61,480 nucleotides of DNA from Chitinophagaceae bacterium (GTDB lineage: Bacteria > Bacteroidota > Bacteroidia > Chitinophagales > Chitinophagaceae), in assembly GCA_025449935.1 (NCBI GenBank), contig JANWIJ010000018.1:1-61480 (forward strand), in the 5' to 3' direction. Below the pieces are notes generated by a model. That model was given only the letters and a program-made list of their open reading frames with translations, made no database searches and had not been told where the DNA came from. This document shows, in pieces, positions 44,142 through 52,013 of the stretch. Numbering within the stretch: the first letter of the stretch is position 1; each line of letters starts with the position of its first letter. Position numbers and translations under genes: made by a program.

Positions 44142-44159
44142 GGCTCTAAAATCTCCTAC

Positions 44160-44204
44160 AAGGTATAAAAATGAAATGATTTTATTCGCGGGGTTTTATA
44201 CCTT
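44160..44204. promoter_or_regulatory. Perfect inverted repeat in the lacI / pqiA divergent region
   Basis: AAGGTATAAAA (44160-44170) and TTTTATACCTT (44194-44204) are exact reverse complements, 23-nt spacer. Each arm end (TATACCTT) points towards one of the two divergent genes, so the arms may be operators for the LacI protein or mirrored -7 elements. Confidence 0.45.
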
Positions 44205-44210
44205 ACCTGA

Positions 44211-44711
44211 ATGAAAAATAAAGATGACAGGAAATGGACAGCGGTGATCATACTCCTGGCCTCTGTTCTCTTCTTTATCATGGGTTTTATGTTTCCCCTG
44301 CTGCAAACAGGTTATGGTATCGGGCCTTTTACACTCCGCAGCGATTATATTTACCTGGGCACTTCTTTCGGGTATTTTTTTGATAAGGGAGAATTTTTTA
44401 TCGGGCTGCTGTTATTGTTCTTTACCATTATTTTTCCCACCCTGAAATACATTTTTTTATTCCTGACCTTGCTGGGCCGCCGTTTTTCCCGGCATCAATT
44501 TATCACCACCGCCCTGGAAATTATTAACAAGTGGTCGATGCTGGATGTATTCGTGGTTGCCGTGCTGATCCTGAACATGAAATTTGATTCTACCATCATA
44601 GTATCCCGGGTTGAAAATGGGACGACCCTGTTTGCCATTTCCGTCGTTTTACTCATGACTTCCTCATTTATTGCCGGGAAAATCGTTGCCCGGCCGGAAA
44701 TTCCGAAATAG
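44211..44711 (+). CDS. PqiA-like membrane protein (paraquat-inducible protein A family, one half)
   Basis: 166 residues with four transmembrane segments (about 10-32, 58-85, 110-122, 138-155). The block FPTLKYIFLFLTLLG, then IINKWSMLDVFVVAVLIL is the PqiA signature (PF04403). Typical PqiA proteins have two such halves and about 400 residues; this is the single-unit version, common in Bacteroidota. E. coli PqiA works with a MCE protein in membrane lipid transport; here no MCE gene is present in the window. Start ATG 44211, directly after the inverted repeat. Confidence 0.85.
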   Translation: MKNKDDRKWTAVIILLASVLFFIMGFMFPLLQTGYGIGPFTLRSDYIYLGTSFGYFFDKGEFFIGLLLLFFTIIFPTLKYIFLFLTLLGRRFSRHQFITTALEIINKWSMLDVFVVAVLILNMKFDSTIIVSRVENGTTLFAISVVLLMTSSFIAGKIVARPEIPK

Positions 44712-44763
44712 TTTTTGGAAGCCTGATAACTTTTTGTAAATTTCAATTGGAAATTATCGCCAT

Positions 44764-45192
44764 ATGAGTACAGTTGCTTCCATTCTTTCCAGAAAAAACA
44801 AACCCGCCGTTATTGTTTCACCCGGGTCCACGGTAGTGAGCGCCCTGGAGATCATGGCGGAAAAGAATATAGGTTCTGTCATTGTCATGGAGGCAGATAA
44901 ATATCTGGGGATAATGACCGAGAGAGATTATTCAAGGAAAGTGGTACTGAAAGAAAAAGATTCCGCCACGACCCTGGTTTCCGAGATCATGTCAACGGAT
45001 CTGCCGCCCGTAGGTCCGAAGGACAGCATTGATCATTGCATGCAATTAATGACCACCAATAATATCCGGTACATGCCTGTATTTGAAAACAACCGGTTCA
45101 CCGGCATTATATCCATGAGTGATGTGGTAAAAGAAACAATACTGGCCCAAAAAGAAACCATCAATCATTTACAGAGTTATATCAACAGCTGA
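44764..45192 (+). CDS. CBS-domain pair protein
   Basis: 142 residues with two CBS motifs in tandem: SPGSTVVSALEIMAEKNIGSVIVME, then TERDYSRKVVLKEKD; and MSTDLPPVGPKDSIDHCMQLM, then NNIRYMPVFENNRFTGIISM. CBS pairs bind adenosine nucleotides or S-adenosylmethionine and serve as energy sensors. There is no fused effector domain, so it is a stand-alone sensor, perhaps acting through partner proteins. It ends with a strong terminator. Confidence 0.9.
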   Translation: MSTVASILSRKNKPAVIVSPGSTVVSALEIMAEKNIGSVIVMEADKYLGIMTERDYSRKVVLKEKDSATTLVSEIMSTDLPPVGPKDSIDHCMQLMTTNNIRYMPVFENNRFTGIISMSDVVKETILAQKETINHLQSYINS

Positions 45193-45215
45193 CTTACATA
45201 CTCATTAAATACACA

Positions 45216-45242
45216 GCGAAACCCCGTAAGGTTTCGCTTTTT
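45216..45242 (+). terminator. Terminator of the CBS protein gene
   Basis: 8-bp perfect stem GCGAAACC/GGTTTCGC (45216-45223, 45230-45237) with TTTTT after it. The T-tract runs into the stop codon of the convergent mutS2-like gene at 45241. Confidence 0.85.
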
Positions 45243-47346
45243 ATTTTCCGTTACTTTTCTCTGCTACCACTACCAGGTCTTTCACATCCACCTGCATGGG
45301 CAATAACCCCACCTTAACCACTGCTCTTTTTCCACGGAGTTCCAGCACTTCGCCTACCTGGTGATTCTTTTTCATTTTTACCTTATCGCCTACGCGGATT
45401 TCGCCTTCCATCTCCTCGTACCGGGCATCAATCTTCTGCTTCATTTTATGGGTGGCCTTCTGTGCATGTTTATTGAATAACAAGGCTTCCATCTGTTTAA
45501 CCATCTTGTTTTTATTCTCTTCCTTCCGCCATTCAGTCACTATTTGCTTCAGCTTTCGCTCCATATCCTTCAACCATTCTATCCGCTCCTCTGCCACCCG
45601 GTTTTGTTCTTTCAGCAATTCCAGCTGTTGCTGGTGTTTTTCTTTATCCATCACCTGCTGCATCTCCTTTTTCAGCTTTTCATTCTCTTTCATCAGCTGG
45701 TGAAGTACTTTTTCTTTTTGCTCAAGATCCCGGAGGTCCTGCTCGGTACGGTTTAATAATTTATCCAGCCTGAACTGGTCGCCATCCACCAGTTGCCGGG
45801 CCCGCTCAATAAGATTTTTTTCCAGCCCGATCCTCTCAGCGATTGAAAAAGTATACGAACTCCCGGGTTTTCCAATGATCAGCTTATACTGCGGCTGTAA
45901 TTTTTGTTCATCAAATGCCATCGCCCCGTTGATGATACCGGCGGTTTTTCCCGCCATCACTTTCAGGTTGAGATAATGGGTGGTAACAATACCCGTCGCA
46001 TGTTTTTTTGCCAGCTCCTCCAAAATCACTTCCGCAAATGCACCTCCCAGGTTAGGATCACTGCCGCTGCCCAACTCGTCAATAAAAAAAAGTGTACGCC
46101 CATTTGCATGTTCCATAAAATGTTTCATGTTCAGCAGGTGGCTGCTGTAGGTGCTTAATTCAAACTCGATACTCTGGGTGTCACCAATATGGATCATGAG
46201 TTGTTTGAAAATGCCAAACCGCGATGAGGGGTGAACGGGCACCAATAAACCGGCCTGCACCATCATTTGTAGCAGGCCCACCGTTTTCAGCGTAACTGTT
46301 TTCCCCCCGGCATTCGGTCCGCTGATGACAAGGATCCGCCGGCTTTCATCCAGTGTTATGGATACAGGAATCGTGGGCTTTTTCAGTCGCTGGTTGTACA
46401 GGTACAATAATGGATGAAAAGCTTCCACCAGGTGAACCTGGGCCTTGTCGGCAATAGTTGGATACTCTCCTTTTATTTCGCCTGCGAGCTTTGCTTTGGC
46501 ACGCACAAAGTCATATTCTCCCAGGATAGCATGATAAGTGGAAAGCAGCCCGGCATATGCTGATAAGCTGGCCGTGAGTTCCCGCAGTATCCGGTATACT
46601 TCCTGTCGTTCATCATTTTCCAGTTCACTCACCAGGTTATTCAGCTCTATGGTTTCTTCGGGTTCAACAAAGGCGGTTTTGCGGCTGTCACTTTCTCCAT
46701 GAAGAATTCCTTTTACCGTTCTTTTTTGTTCGGCAACGACCGCGAGCACCTTCCGGCCATTCATGAAACTTTCTTCGATTTCGGCCAGGTAGCCCTGCTT
46801 ATTCAGCTTTGTCACAATCTTCTCAAACATGCGTCTCAGTTCGTTTCGTTTACGGTACAGGTTCATCCGGATCTCCTTCAGCTCCCCCGACGCATTATCT
46901 TTTACCTGGCCATCATCATCGAGTACCCCGTCAATCAATTCCCGGACGGTCTTTTCATAATATGTATCATCTATTATTTTTACCAGGGCTTCATAAGCTA
47001 CCCGGCGTTCCTTGTCAAACCAGCGGAAGATCTTTTCCATACTTTCCACCAGTTTCCTGAGCTGCACCAATTGCTCCCCGCTAAGTACCGCCCCGGGAAT
47101 GGATAAAAGCTTAAGCTCTTTTGACAGGTTGAGAATATGATCGTTGGGGAAATAGATATTGTTGTCAAGCAATTGAACATATTCGTGACTTTGCTTCAGT
47201 TCCACATCAATATAGTCCTTGCGGGTATGGATACGTAAATGCTGTGCCTTGTTCCTGGCATATTCTGCCTGGCAAAAGTTGGCAAGCAAATCCTTTACTT
47301 TATTGAATTCAAGCTGCAGGTAGGCCGATTCGGGAAAAAGTTTCAT
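45241..47346 (-). CDS. MutS2 homologue lacking the C-terminal Smr domain
   Basis: 701 residues. MutS-type clamp/lever N-terminal region (LANFCQAEYARNKAQHLRIHT), then an ATPase with Walker A SGPNAGGKTVTLKTVG, FELSTYSSHLLNMKHFM, Walker B LFFIDELGSGSDPNLGGAFA and TTHYLNLKVMA. A coiled-coil of about 100 residues (LRDLEQKEKVLHQLMKEN) and a small KOW-like domain (VGDKVKMKKNHQVGEVLELR) end the protein. MutS2 works in replication-fork and ribosome-rescue processes rather than mismatch repair. Most MutS2 proteins end in a nuclease Smr domain of about 80 residues; that domain is missing here, and no frame leads to it beyond 45240. Confidence 0.9.
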   Translation of the reverse strand: MKLFPESAYLQLEFNKVKDLLANFCQAEYARNKAQHLRIHTRKDYIDVELKQSHEYVQLLDNNIYFPNDHILNLSKELKLLSIPGAVLSGEQLVQLRKLVESMEKIFRWFDKERRVAYEALVKIIDDTYYEKTVRELIDGVLDDDGQVKDNASGELKEIRMNLYRKRNELRRMFEKIVTKLNKQGYLAEIEESFMNGRKVLAVVAEQKRTVKGILHGESDSRKTAFVEPEETIELNNLVSELENDERQEVYRILRELTASLSAYAGLLSTYHAILGEYDFVRAKAKLAGEIKGEYPTIADKAQVHLVEAFHPLLYLYNQRLKKPTIPVSITLDESRRILVISGPNAGGKTVTLKTVGLLQMMVQAGLLVPVHPSSRFGIFKQLMIHIGDTQSIEFELSTYSSHLLNMKHFMEHANGRTLFFIDELGSGSDPNLGGAFAEVILEELAKKHATGIVTTHYLNLKVMAGKTAGIINGAMAFDEQKLQPQYKLIIGKPGSSYTFSIAERIGLEKNLIERARQLVDGDQFRLDKLLNRTEQDLRDLEQKEKVLHQLMKENEKLKKEMQQVMDKEKHQQQLELLKEQNRVAEERIEWLKDMERKLKQIVTEWRKEENKNKMVKQMEALLFNKHAQKATHKMKQKIDARYEEMEGEIRVGDKVKMKKNHQVGEVLELRGKRAVVKVGLLPMQVDVKDLVVVAEKSNGK

Positions 47347-47407
47347 AGATCAGTCTCACAAAGTTTCATGAGCTGCGAAATTAGCAAGTCCAAATTGTAT
47401 AACAGCC

Positions 47408-47818
47408 TCATTTTTCATGGACCTGCAATTCTTCCCAGGAAGTTGTCCCGTCGTTTTCACGGGTGAAACTATACTTACCTGTCGACTGCAAAATGATCTC
47501 TGCCGTCGTATAAATTTTACAGCCCACCATTAAATGCCCGCCCGTTGTTTTTCCGGTGCTGTCACTTATACTGAGATGAAGGTGTGAACCATGCACACTG
47601 AGCGTTCCTCCCAGGCTTACTATCTCAAAATACCCGGTCTTCTTCTCTATAATCTTTTCGTTGGCAAAACGGATGGCATAATCGGTCAAACTGCCGGCAC
47701 AGGTGCAGATCCAACCAGCCTCGATCTGGTTGTCCTTTACGACTCGCTCAATTTCCTCTTTAAGATCAGCACCGGGTTTCAGCCGGAATGCATACGTAAC
47801 AATATTTTCCAGTTTCAT
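47408..47818 (-). CDS. PPC/DUF296-domain protein
   Basis: 136 residues from ATG 47818; an upstream TTG at 47857 adds 13 residues not conserved in the family. The domain has VTYAFRLKPGADLKEEIER at the start, then AGWICTCAGSLTDYAIRFAN, GTLSVHGSHLHLSISDSTGK, TGGHLMVGCKIYTTAEIIL; the HxH/GGH pattern is the metal-binding signature of the PCC/PPC domain. Bacterial members are small trimeric proteins, sometimes DNA-binding by annotation but without proof. No signal peptide. Confidence 0.8.
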   Translation of the reverse strand: MKLENIVTYAFRLKPGADLKEEIERVVKDNQIEAGWICTCAGSLTDYAIRFANEKIIEKKTGYFEIVSLGGTLSVHGSHLHLSISDSTGKTTGGHLMVGCKIYTTAEIILQSTGKYSFTRENDGTTSWEELQVHEK

Positions 47819-48040
47819 TTTCCAGGATTTGCCGTTAATAAATAGTGTGCATGTCAAAATAAGAATAAGATGGTTTACCCGGCATCTTTTTTTATATACT
47901 TCCCGTAAATCGGGTTGTTATACACAATTACTGTTAATGAATATTCAAATTATCGCCGTTGTCGTGCATCTTACAAAACAAGCCCGGCCAAAAGGGTTAA
48001 CTTGCAACACATTCAAACGGCTGAAAATAAATATACTGGT

Positions 48041-48700
48041 ATGAAAACAATGCTGACAACAGCCATCACGGGATTGATTACCTTACTTTCCTGTGCTCAA
48101 AAATCACCGGCGTCTTCTGAACGCTTAACCGCAAATAATAATATGGGAACCACAATTAAAACCGAGACTGCCACATTTGCCAACGGGTGTTTCTGGTGTA
48201 CAGAAGCCATCTTTGAAGAGCTGGATGGCGTGGTCAGTGCAACATCCGGTTACACCGGCGGGCAAACAGAGAATCCGACTTACAAAGATATATGTACAGG
48301 AGAAACGGGTCATGCAGAATGCCTGCAGATCAAATACGACCCGTCGAAAATTACATTTGATCAATTGCTGGAAGTGTTTTGGGAAACCCATGACCCGACT
48401 ACGCTGAACCGCCAGGGTGCCGATGTGGGAACCCAGTACCGCAGCGGGATCTTTTATCACAACGCGGAACAAAAAGAAAAAGCAGAAAAATACAGGGCTG
48501 AACTGGATAAAAGTGGTGCTTTTGATAAACCGATCGTAACCGAGATTACTCCCTTTAGTAAATTCTACCCGGCTGAAAATTATCACCAGCAATATTTTGA
48601 AAACAACGAGAATGCAAATCCTTACTGCAAAATGGTCATCAGGCCCAAACTCGATAAATTCAGGAAAGTATTCAGGGATAAATTAAAAATAAATAACTGA
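48041..48700 (+). CDS. msrA: Peptide-methionine (S)-S-oxide reductase, predicted lipoprotein
   Basis: 219 residues from ATG 48041 (the upstream frame lacks a signal). It reduces methionine S-sulfoxide. Catalytic Cys50 and Cys53 are visible in FANGCFWCTEAIFEELDGV; the SGYTGG turn, GHAECLQIKYDP and EVFWETHDPTTLNRQGADVGTQYRSGIFY are diagnostic. The N-terminus MKTMLTTAITGLITLLSC is a lipoprotein signal with Cys18. The enzyme is therefore probably membrane-anchored in the envelope rather than cytosolic, as in some Bacteroidota. No MsrB is adjacent. Confidence 0.93.
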   Translation: MKTMLTTAITGLITLLSCAQKSPASSERLTANNNMGTTIKTETATFANGCFWCTEAIFEELDGVVSATSGYTGGQTENPTYKDICTGETGHAECLQIKYDPSKITFDQLLEVFWETHDPTTLNRQGADVGTQYRSGIFYHNAEQKEKAEKYRAELDKSGAFDKPIVTEITPFSKFYPAENYHQQYFENNENANPYCKMVIRPKLDKFRKVFRDKLKINN

Positions 48701-48718
48701 CGGCCTGTAAAAATAATA

Positions 48719-48740
48719 AAGGCGGGAAAATTCCCGCCTT
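48719..48740. terminator. Bidirectional-looking terminator between msrA and the T9SS-like protein gene
   Basis: Stem GGCGGGA/TCCCGCC (48721-48727, 48732-48738), extended by AA/TT on the outside, with T-rich flank on both strands. Serves msrA; the convergent gene ends 124 nt away. Confidence 0.65.
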
Positions 48741-48863
48741 CTTCTTAGGGTACTATTCAAATCATGCTCGAAGGTTTTGGTGAATAAATGCTGAATAGTT
48801 TTCCAGGATCGTGGTTTGTCAGGAGATCAGATTGTGGCTTTCATAATGGATCGGCCCTCTCTA

Positions 48864-50114
48864 TCATTGAATAATTATTTTCTGGTTGATCACTTCGCGG
48901 GTGGTCCTGGCGGTGAGGACAAAATAACCCCGTCCCGCATTAAAGTTGGGCATGTCTACAACATTCACACCTTTACTGATCGAAGTTCTCCGGCTATAAA
49001 CCATCCTGCCAGACATGTCTGCAATGTCCAGCATCAACTCGGAATCTTCACTGCTCTGGAGGGTAACCGTCGGATCAAGCTGCCGCACCATCGTGTTATA
49101 TATCTGGAAGCTTTTCTTATCCGTATTATTCGTTTTGATCATCAGGGTATTACTTATTTCCTGTAAGTGCTGCGGGCTGTTGATAAGCCGTACCCGGTAA
49201 AAGTTTGCTCCTTCGGCCGGGTGGGTATCCCAGAAAGTAAAGGGAAATTCTGAAGAACCACCATTGGTAACAGGGATCTCGCCCATTTGCAAAAAGGACG
49301 TTCCGTTACTGCTCTTTTCCACAATTATTTTATCGTAAGTGTGGCTGGCAGAAAGTATTCCTTTTAATTCAATCTGGCCATTTTTTTCTGATCCGCCGAA
49401 ACTTAATAAGGTCCTGTTGGGCAATACCACTTCAAACGGGTAAGAAAATCTTTTAAAATATAAACTCCTTAACCTGGATATACCTGAATTTGACTGGTTA
49501 TCGGTTCCTACACGTACCTTAATGGTATTGATGTTCGCATTTACCGTGGTGAACATAACCGTTTTTTGGGCCGTATCAATTCCCGGGTAATCCACAGCTG
49601 AATTATTTTTTCCCCTTGCCCAGGCGCCGTTAAGGGTCATGGTCAGCTCGCTGCCGGCCCACTGGAAATAAGTATAGCCGTTGGGCATATCGATTTCATC
49701 GTATTCATAAAGTTTAAGCCCTGAGTAGGTCTGGCCATCCACATCTATCGGTGTAATCGGCACTTCTGTTTGCACTGAAGGTGTGGCGGTTCCCGCAAGG
49801 TAAAACCGGATGGTCAGTTCTACATATCCATTTGACAAGGCAGGCGCAAATAATACCGGCTGAAGAGCCCTGGTAAACCCACCGCCCCCGTCAATATCGG
49901 TAATGGAGATGCCCCCGGTAATATTTGAAATAGTAACCGTAGCATCTATTCCAGTTTTTACCGTGGTAAATCTATAAACCGCCCCGATTGATAAGGCGGT
50001 GCCAGATATCAACGTAGGGCTTTTGAATTCATAATTAGCCTGGGAATATGCGACGGGGTGAAATGATAACAGCGCGATAAATATTACCACCATGCGGGTA
50101 AACATAAGTTTCAT
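48864..50114 (-). CDS. Exported protein with T9SS-like C-terminal sorting domain
   Basis: 416 residues with a signal peptide (cleavage near AYSQ, residue 25). The N-terminal 220 residues are beta-rich with a YxFKSPTLISGTALSIGAVY start and GISITDIDGGGGFTRALQP; this could be a ligand-binding jelly-roll. The last 80 residues look like a type A T9SS sorting domain (FQIYNTMVRQLDPTVTLQSS, ADMSGRMVYSRRTSISKGVN, ending VINQKIIIQ). It would be secreted by the Por system. The sorting domain is less canonical than in the two giant proteins (no YPNP motif). Function unknown. Confidence 0.7.
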   Translation of the reverse strand: MKLMFTRMVVIFIALLSFHPVAYSQANYEFKSPTLISGTALSIGAVYRFTTVKTGIDATVTISNITGGISITDIDGGGGFTRALQPVLFAPALSNGYVELTIRFYLAGTATPSVQTEVPITPIDVDGQTYSGLKLYEYDEIDMPNGYTYFQWAGSELTMTLNGAWARGKNNSAVDYPGIDTAQKTVMFTTVNANINTIKVRVGTDNQSNSGISRLRSLYFKRFSYPFEVVLPNRTLLSFGGSEKNGQIELKGILSASHTYDKIIVEKSSNGTSFLQMGEIPVTNGGSSEFPFTFWDTHPAEGANFYRVRLINSPQHLQEISNTLMIKTNNTDKKSFQIYNTMVRQLDPTVTLQSSEDSELMLDIADMSGRMVYSRRTSISKGVNVVDMPNFNAGRGYFVLTARTTREVINQKIIIQ

Positions 50115-50337
50115 AAGTACGGTTTTTTTAGTTTGTCAGGGTTGGGATCAAGGGCCGGTCAACGGAAATTGGACTACAACTTTAGAACGGGAATATCTTT
50201 TTTCGAAAATCTACCCGTTATTTTTACTTGCGGATCAAAAGTAATTTCCGTTTCGGAATTATGCAATAGTACACGTATAAATCCTATGCAGTTTTGGATG
50301 GGATAACTACTATTTTAAACGGGAAATGAGGTTTATA

Positions 50338-51978
50338 CTATTCAAAAAAAGTTACCCGGCGAAGCTCCAGGAGATTAAGCGCGTTGGGTTTAAAGCCTTT
50401 TACATGGGGCTGAACCAGCCTTACTACCTTATCATACCATAGTGGAACAACGGGTGCATCATTCATCATTACCTGGTCGGCCTGGCGGTACAACTGGTAT
50501 CGCAATGAGTCATTGGTTTCCCGGATCGCTTTTTCAAACAGCGCGTCAAACGCCGGGTTATTGTAGCGGGTATAATTTGGGGGCGCCGGGTTCTTTGAAT
50601 AAAAAACGGATAAATAATTTTCCGCATCCGGGTAGTCAGCAATCCAGCTACCCCGGAAGAAAGCCGCTTTTGAAGTGGAAGTCATTTCCAGCAGCAGGGA
50701 TTTCTGTACAACTTCCACCCGGACAGGGATGCCTGATTCTTCCAGTTGCTTGGCAATAAAATTTGCCATATCCGCATATATAGGAATGGTGAATAAGCGG
50801 GTAACCGGCAAACCTTTGCCATCAGGGAATCCTGCTTGTGCCAGTAATAGTTTGGTGCGGGCAGGGTCATAGTAGTAACCTTTTACAACCGATGAATCAA
50901 AAGACGGAAGTCCCATGGGTACAAAGCCCGATTCTGCGGGTGTGCCGAGGGAATTGCGGAGATACAATATCATCTTGCGCCGGTCAAATCCATAGTTAAT
51001 GGCCTGTCTTATTTTTGTTGACCGCAGCGCAGAATTCTTCAATAGAACATTGGTGGTGTCGACCAGTATCCCCAGGTATTCAATATTGAGATAAGGATTG
51101 GTTTGTAACACGATCTTTCCTTCCCACCCTTGCCGCAACTCACCCGTTTTAGTTAGTACTTCATCTTTAAAAGAAGCTTCTATGTCGTTCACAAATTCCA
51201 GTTGCTTTTGCCGGAACAGCAAAAACTCGGTCGCCTTGCTGTCATAAAATGTAATTTTTATTCCATCCAGGTAAGGCAGCCTTATGCCCTGGCTGTCCTT
51301 TTCAAAATAATATTCATTTTTTTTCAAAATAAGTGCCTGACCTTCCTCCCAGGCCACAAAACGAAAGGGCCCGCTGCCAACAGGGTGACGGCGAAATTCA
51401 GGTCCATATTTTTCCACTGCTTCCTGTGGAACCACCGAACAGTATTGCATGGAGATAATTCCCAGTATCGGGTTGTAGGGCCTGATCAGCCGCAGTTGAA
51501 AGACAGAATCATTAATCGCAACAAAAGGGCGGGTAGAATCCACTTTACGATTAAATATCCAGGAACCCGGGCTGGCCACCTGTTTATCAAGGATCCTTGA
51601 AAAGCTATATTCAACATCACGGGCTGTTAGTTTTCTTCCTTTATTTCCCGGGAATGCAGGATCATCATGAAAGTAAACATCGTTACGCAACTGGAAGGTG
51701 TACACGGTTCTGTCGGGAGAGACTTCCCAGCTTTTTGCAATTGATGGTACAATATGCAGGCTGTCGTCTATTTCCACCAATGTATTAAACAGCTGGTGTG
51801 CCGGCCACATGGTGGCCTGGCTTTTCGCAAAAGCCGGATCCAGGGAAGGAATACCCGTATCAGCATTATAATGAAATATCTTTTTATCGGTTCGTTTACT
51901 GTTATAGCAACCCGCCAGCACCAAAACAGCTGCCGCCTGCCACAAAAGCGTTGTTCTTTTAACAAGTATATTAATCAT
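50338..51978 (-). CDS. ABC-type peptide/nickel substrate-binding lipoprotein (SBP_bac_5 family)
   Basis: 546 residues from ATG 51978. Lipoprotein signal MINILVKRTTLLWQAAAVLVLAGC. The mature protein is a complete family-5 extracellular solute-binding protein: FHYNADTGIPSLDPAFAKSQA, KSWEVSPDRTVYTFQLRNDVYFHDDP, SRKLTARDVEYSFSRILD in shape, and GSGPFRFVAWEEGQAL. It should bind oligopeptides in the envelope. No ABC permease or ATPase gene is nearby, so it either works with a distant transporter or as a stand-alone binder. It is divergent from the M1 peptidase gene with only 35 nt between the two starts. Confidence 0.88.
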   Translation of the reverse strand: MINILVKRTTLLWQAAAVLVLAGCYNSKRTDKKIFHYNADTGIPSLDPAFAKSQATMWPAHQLFNTLVEIDDSLHIVPSIAKSWEVSPDRTVYTFQLRNDVYFHDDPAFPGNKGRKLTARDVEYSFSRILDKQVASPGSWIFNRKVDSTRPFVAINDSVFQLRLIRPYNPILGIISMQYCSVVPQEAVEKYGPEFRRHPVGSGPFRFVAWEEGQALILKKNEYYFEKDSQGIRLPYLDGIKITFYDSKATEFLLFRQKQLEFVNDIEASFKDEVLTKTGELRQGWEGKIVLQTNPYLNIEYLGILVDTTNVLLKNSALRSTKIRQAINYGFDRRKMILYLRNSLGTPAESGFVPMGLPSFDSSVVKGYYYDPARTKLLLAQAGFPDGKGLPVTRLFTIPIYADMANFIAKQLEESGIPVRVEVVQKSLLLEMTSTSKAAFFRGSWIADYPDAENYLSVFYSKNPAPPNYTRYNNPAFDALFEKAIRETNDSLRYQLYRQADQVMMNDAPVVPLWYDKVVRLVQPHVKGFKPNALNLLELRRVTFFE

Positions 51979-52013
51979 GAACAATTAAATTTACAGCAAC
52001 AAAAAGTATTATT

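Noticed and set aside
44764-45192. CBS protein as an IMP dehydrogenase fragment
   Set aside because: It is a complete two-CBS protein with own start, stop and terminator and no catalytic core next to it.
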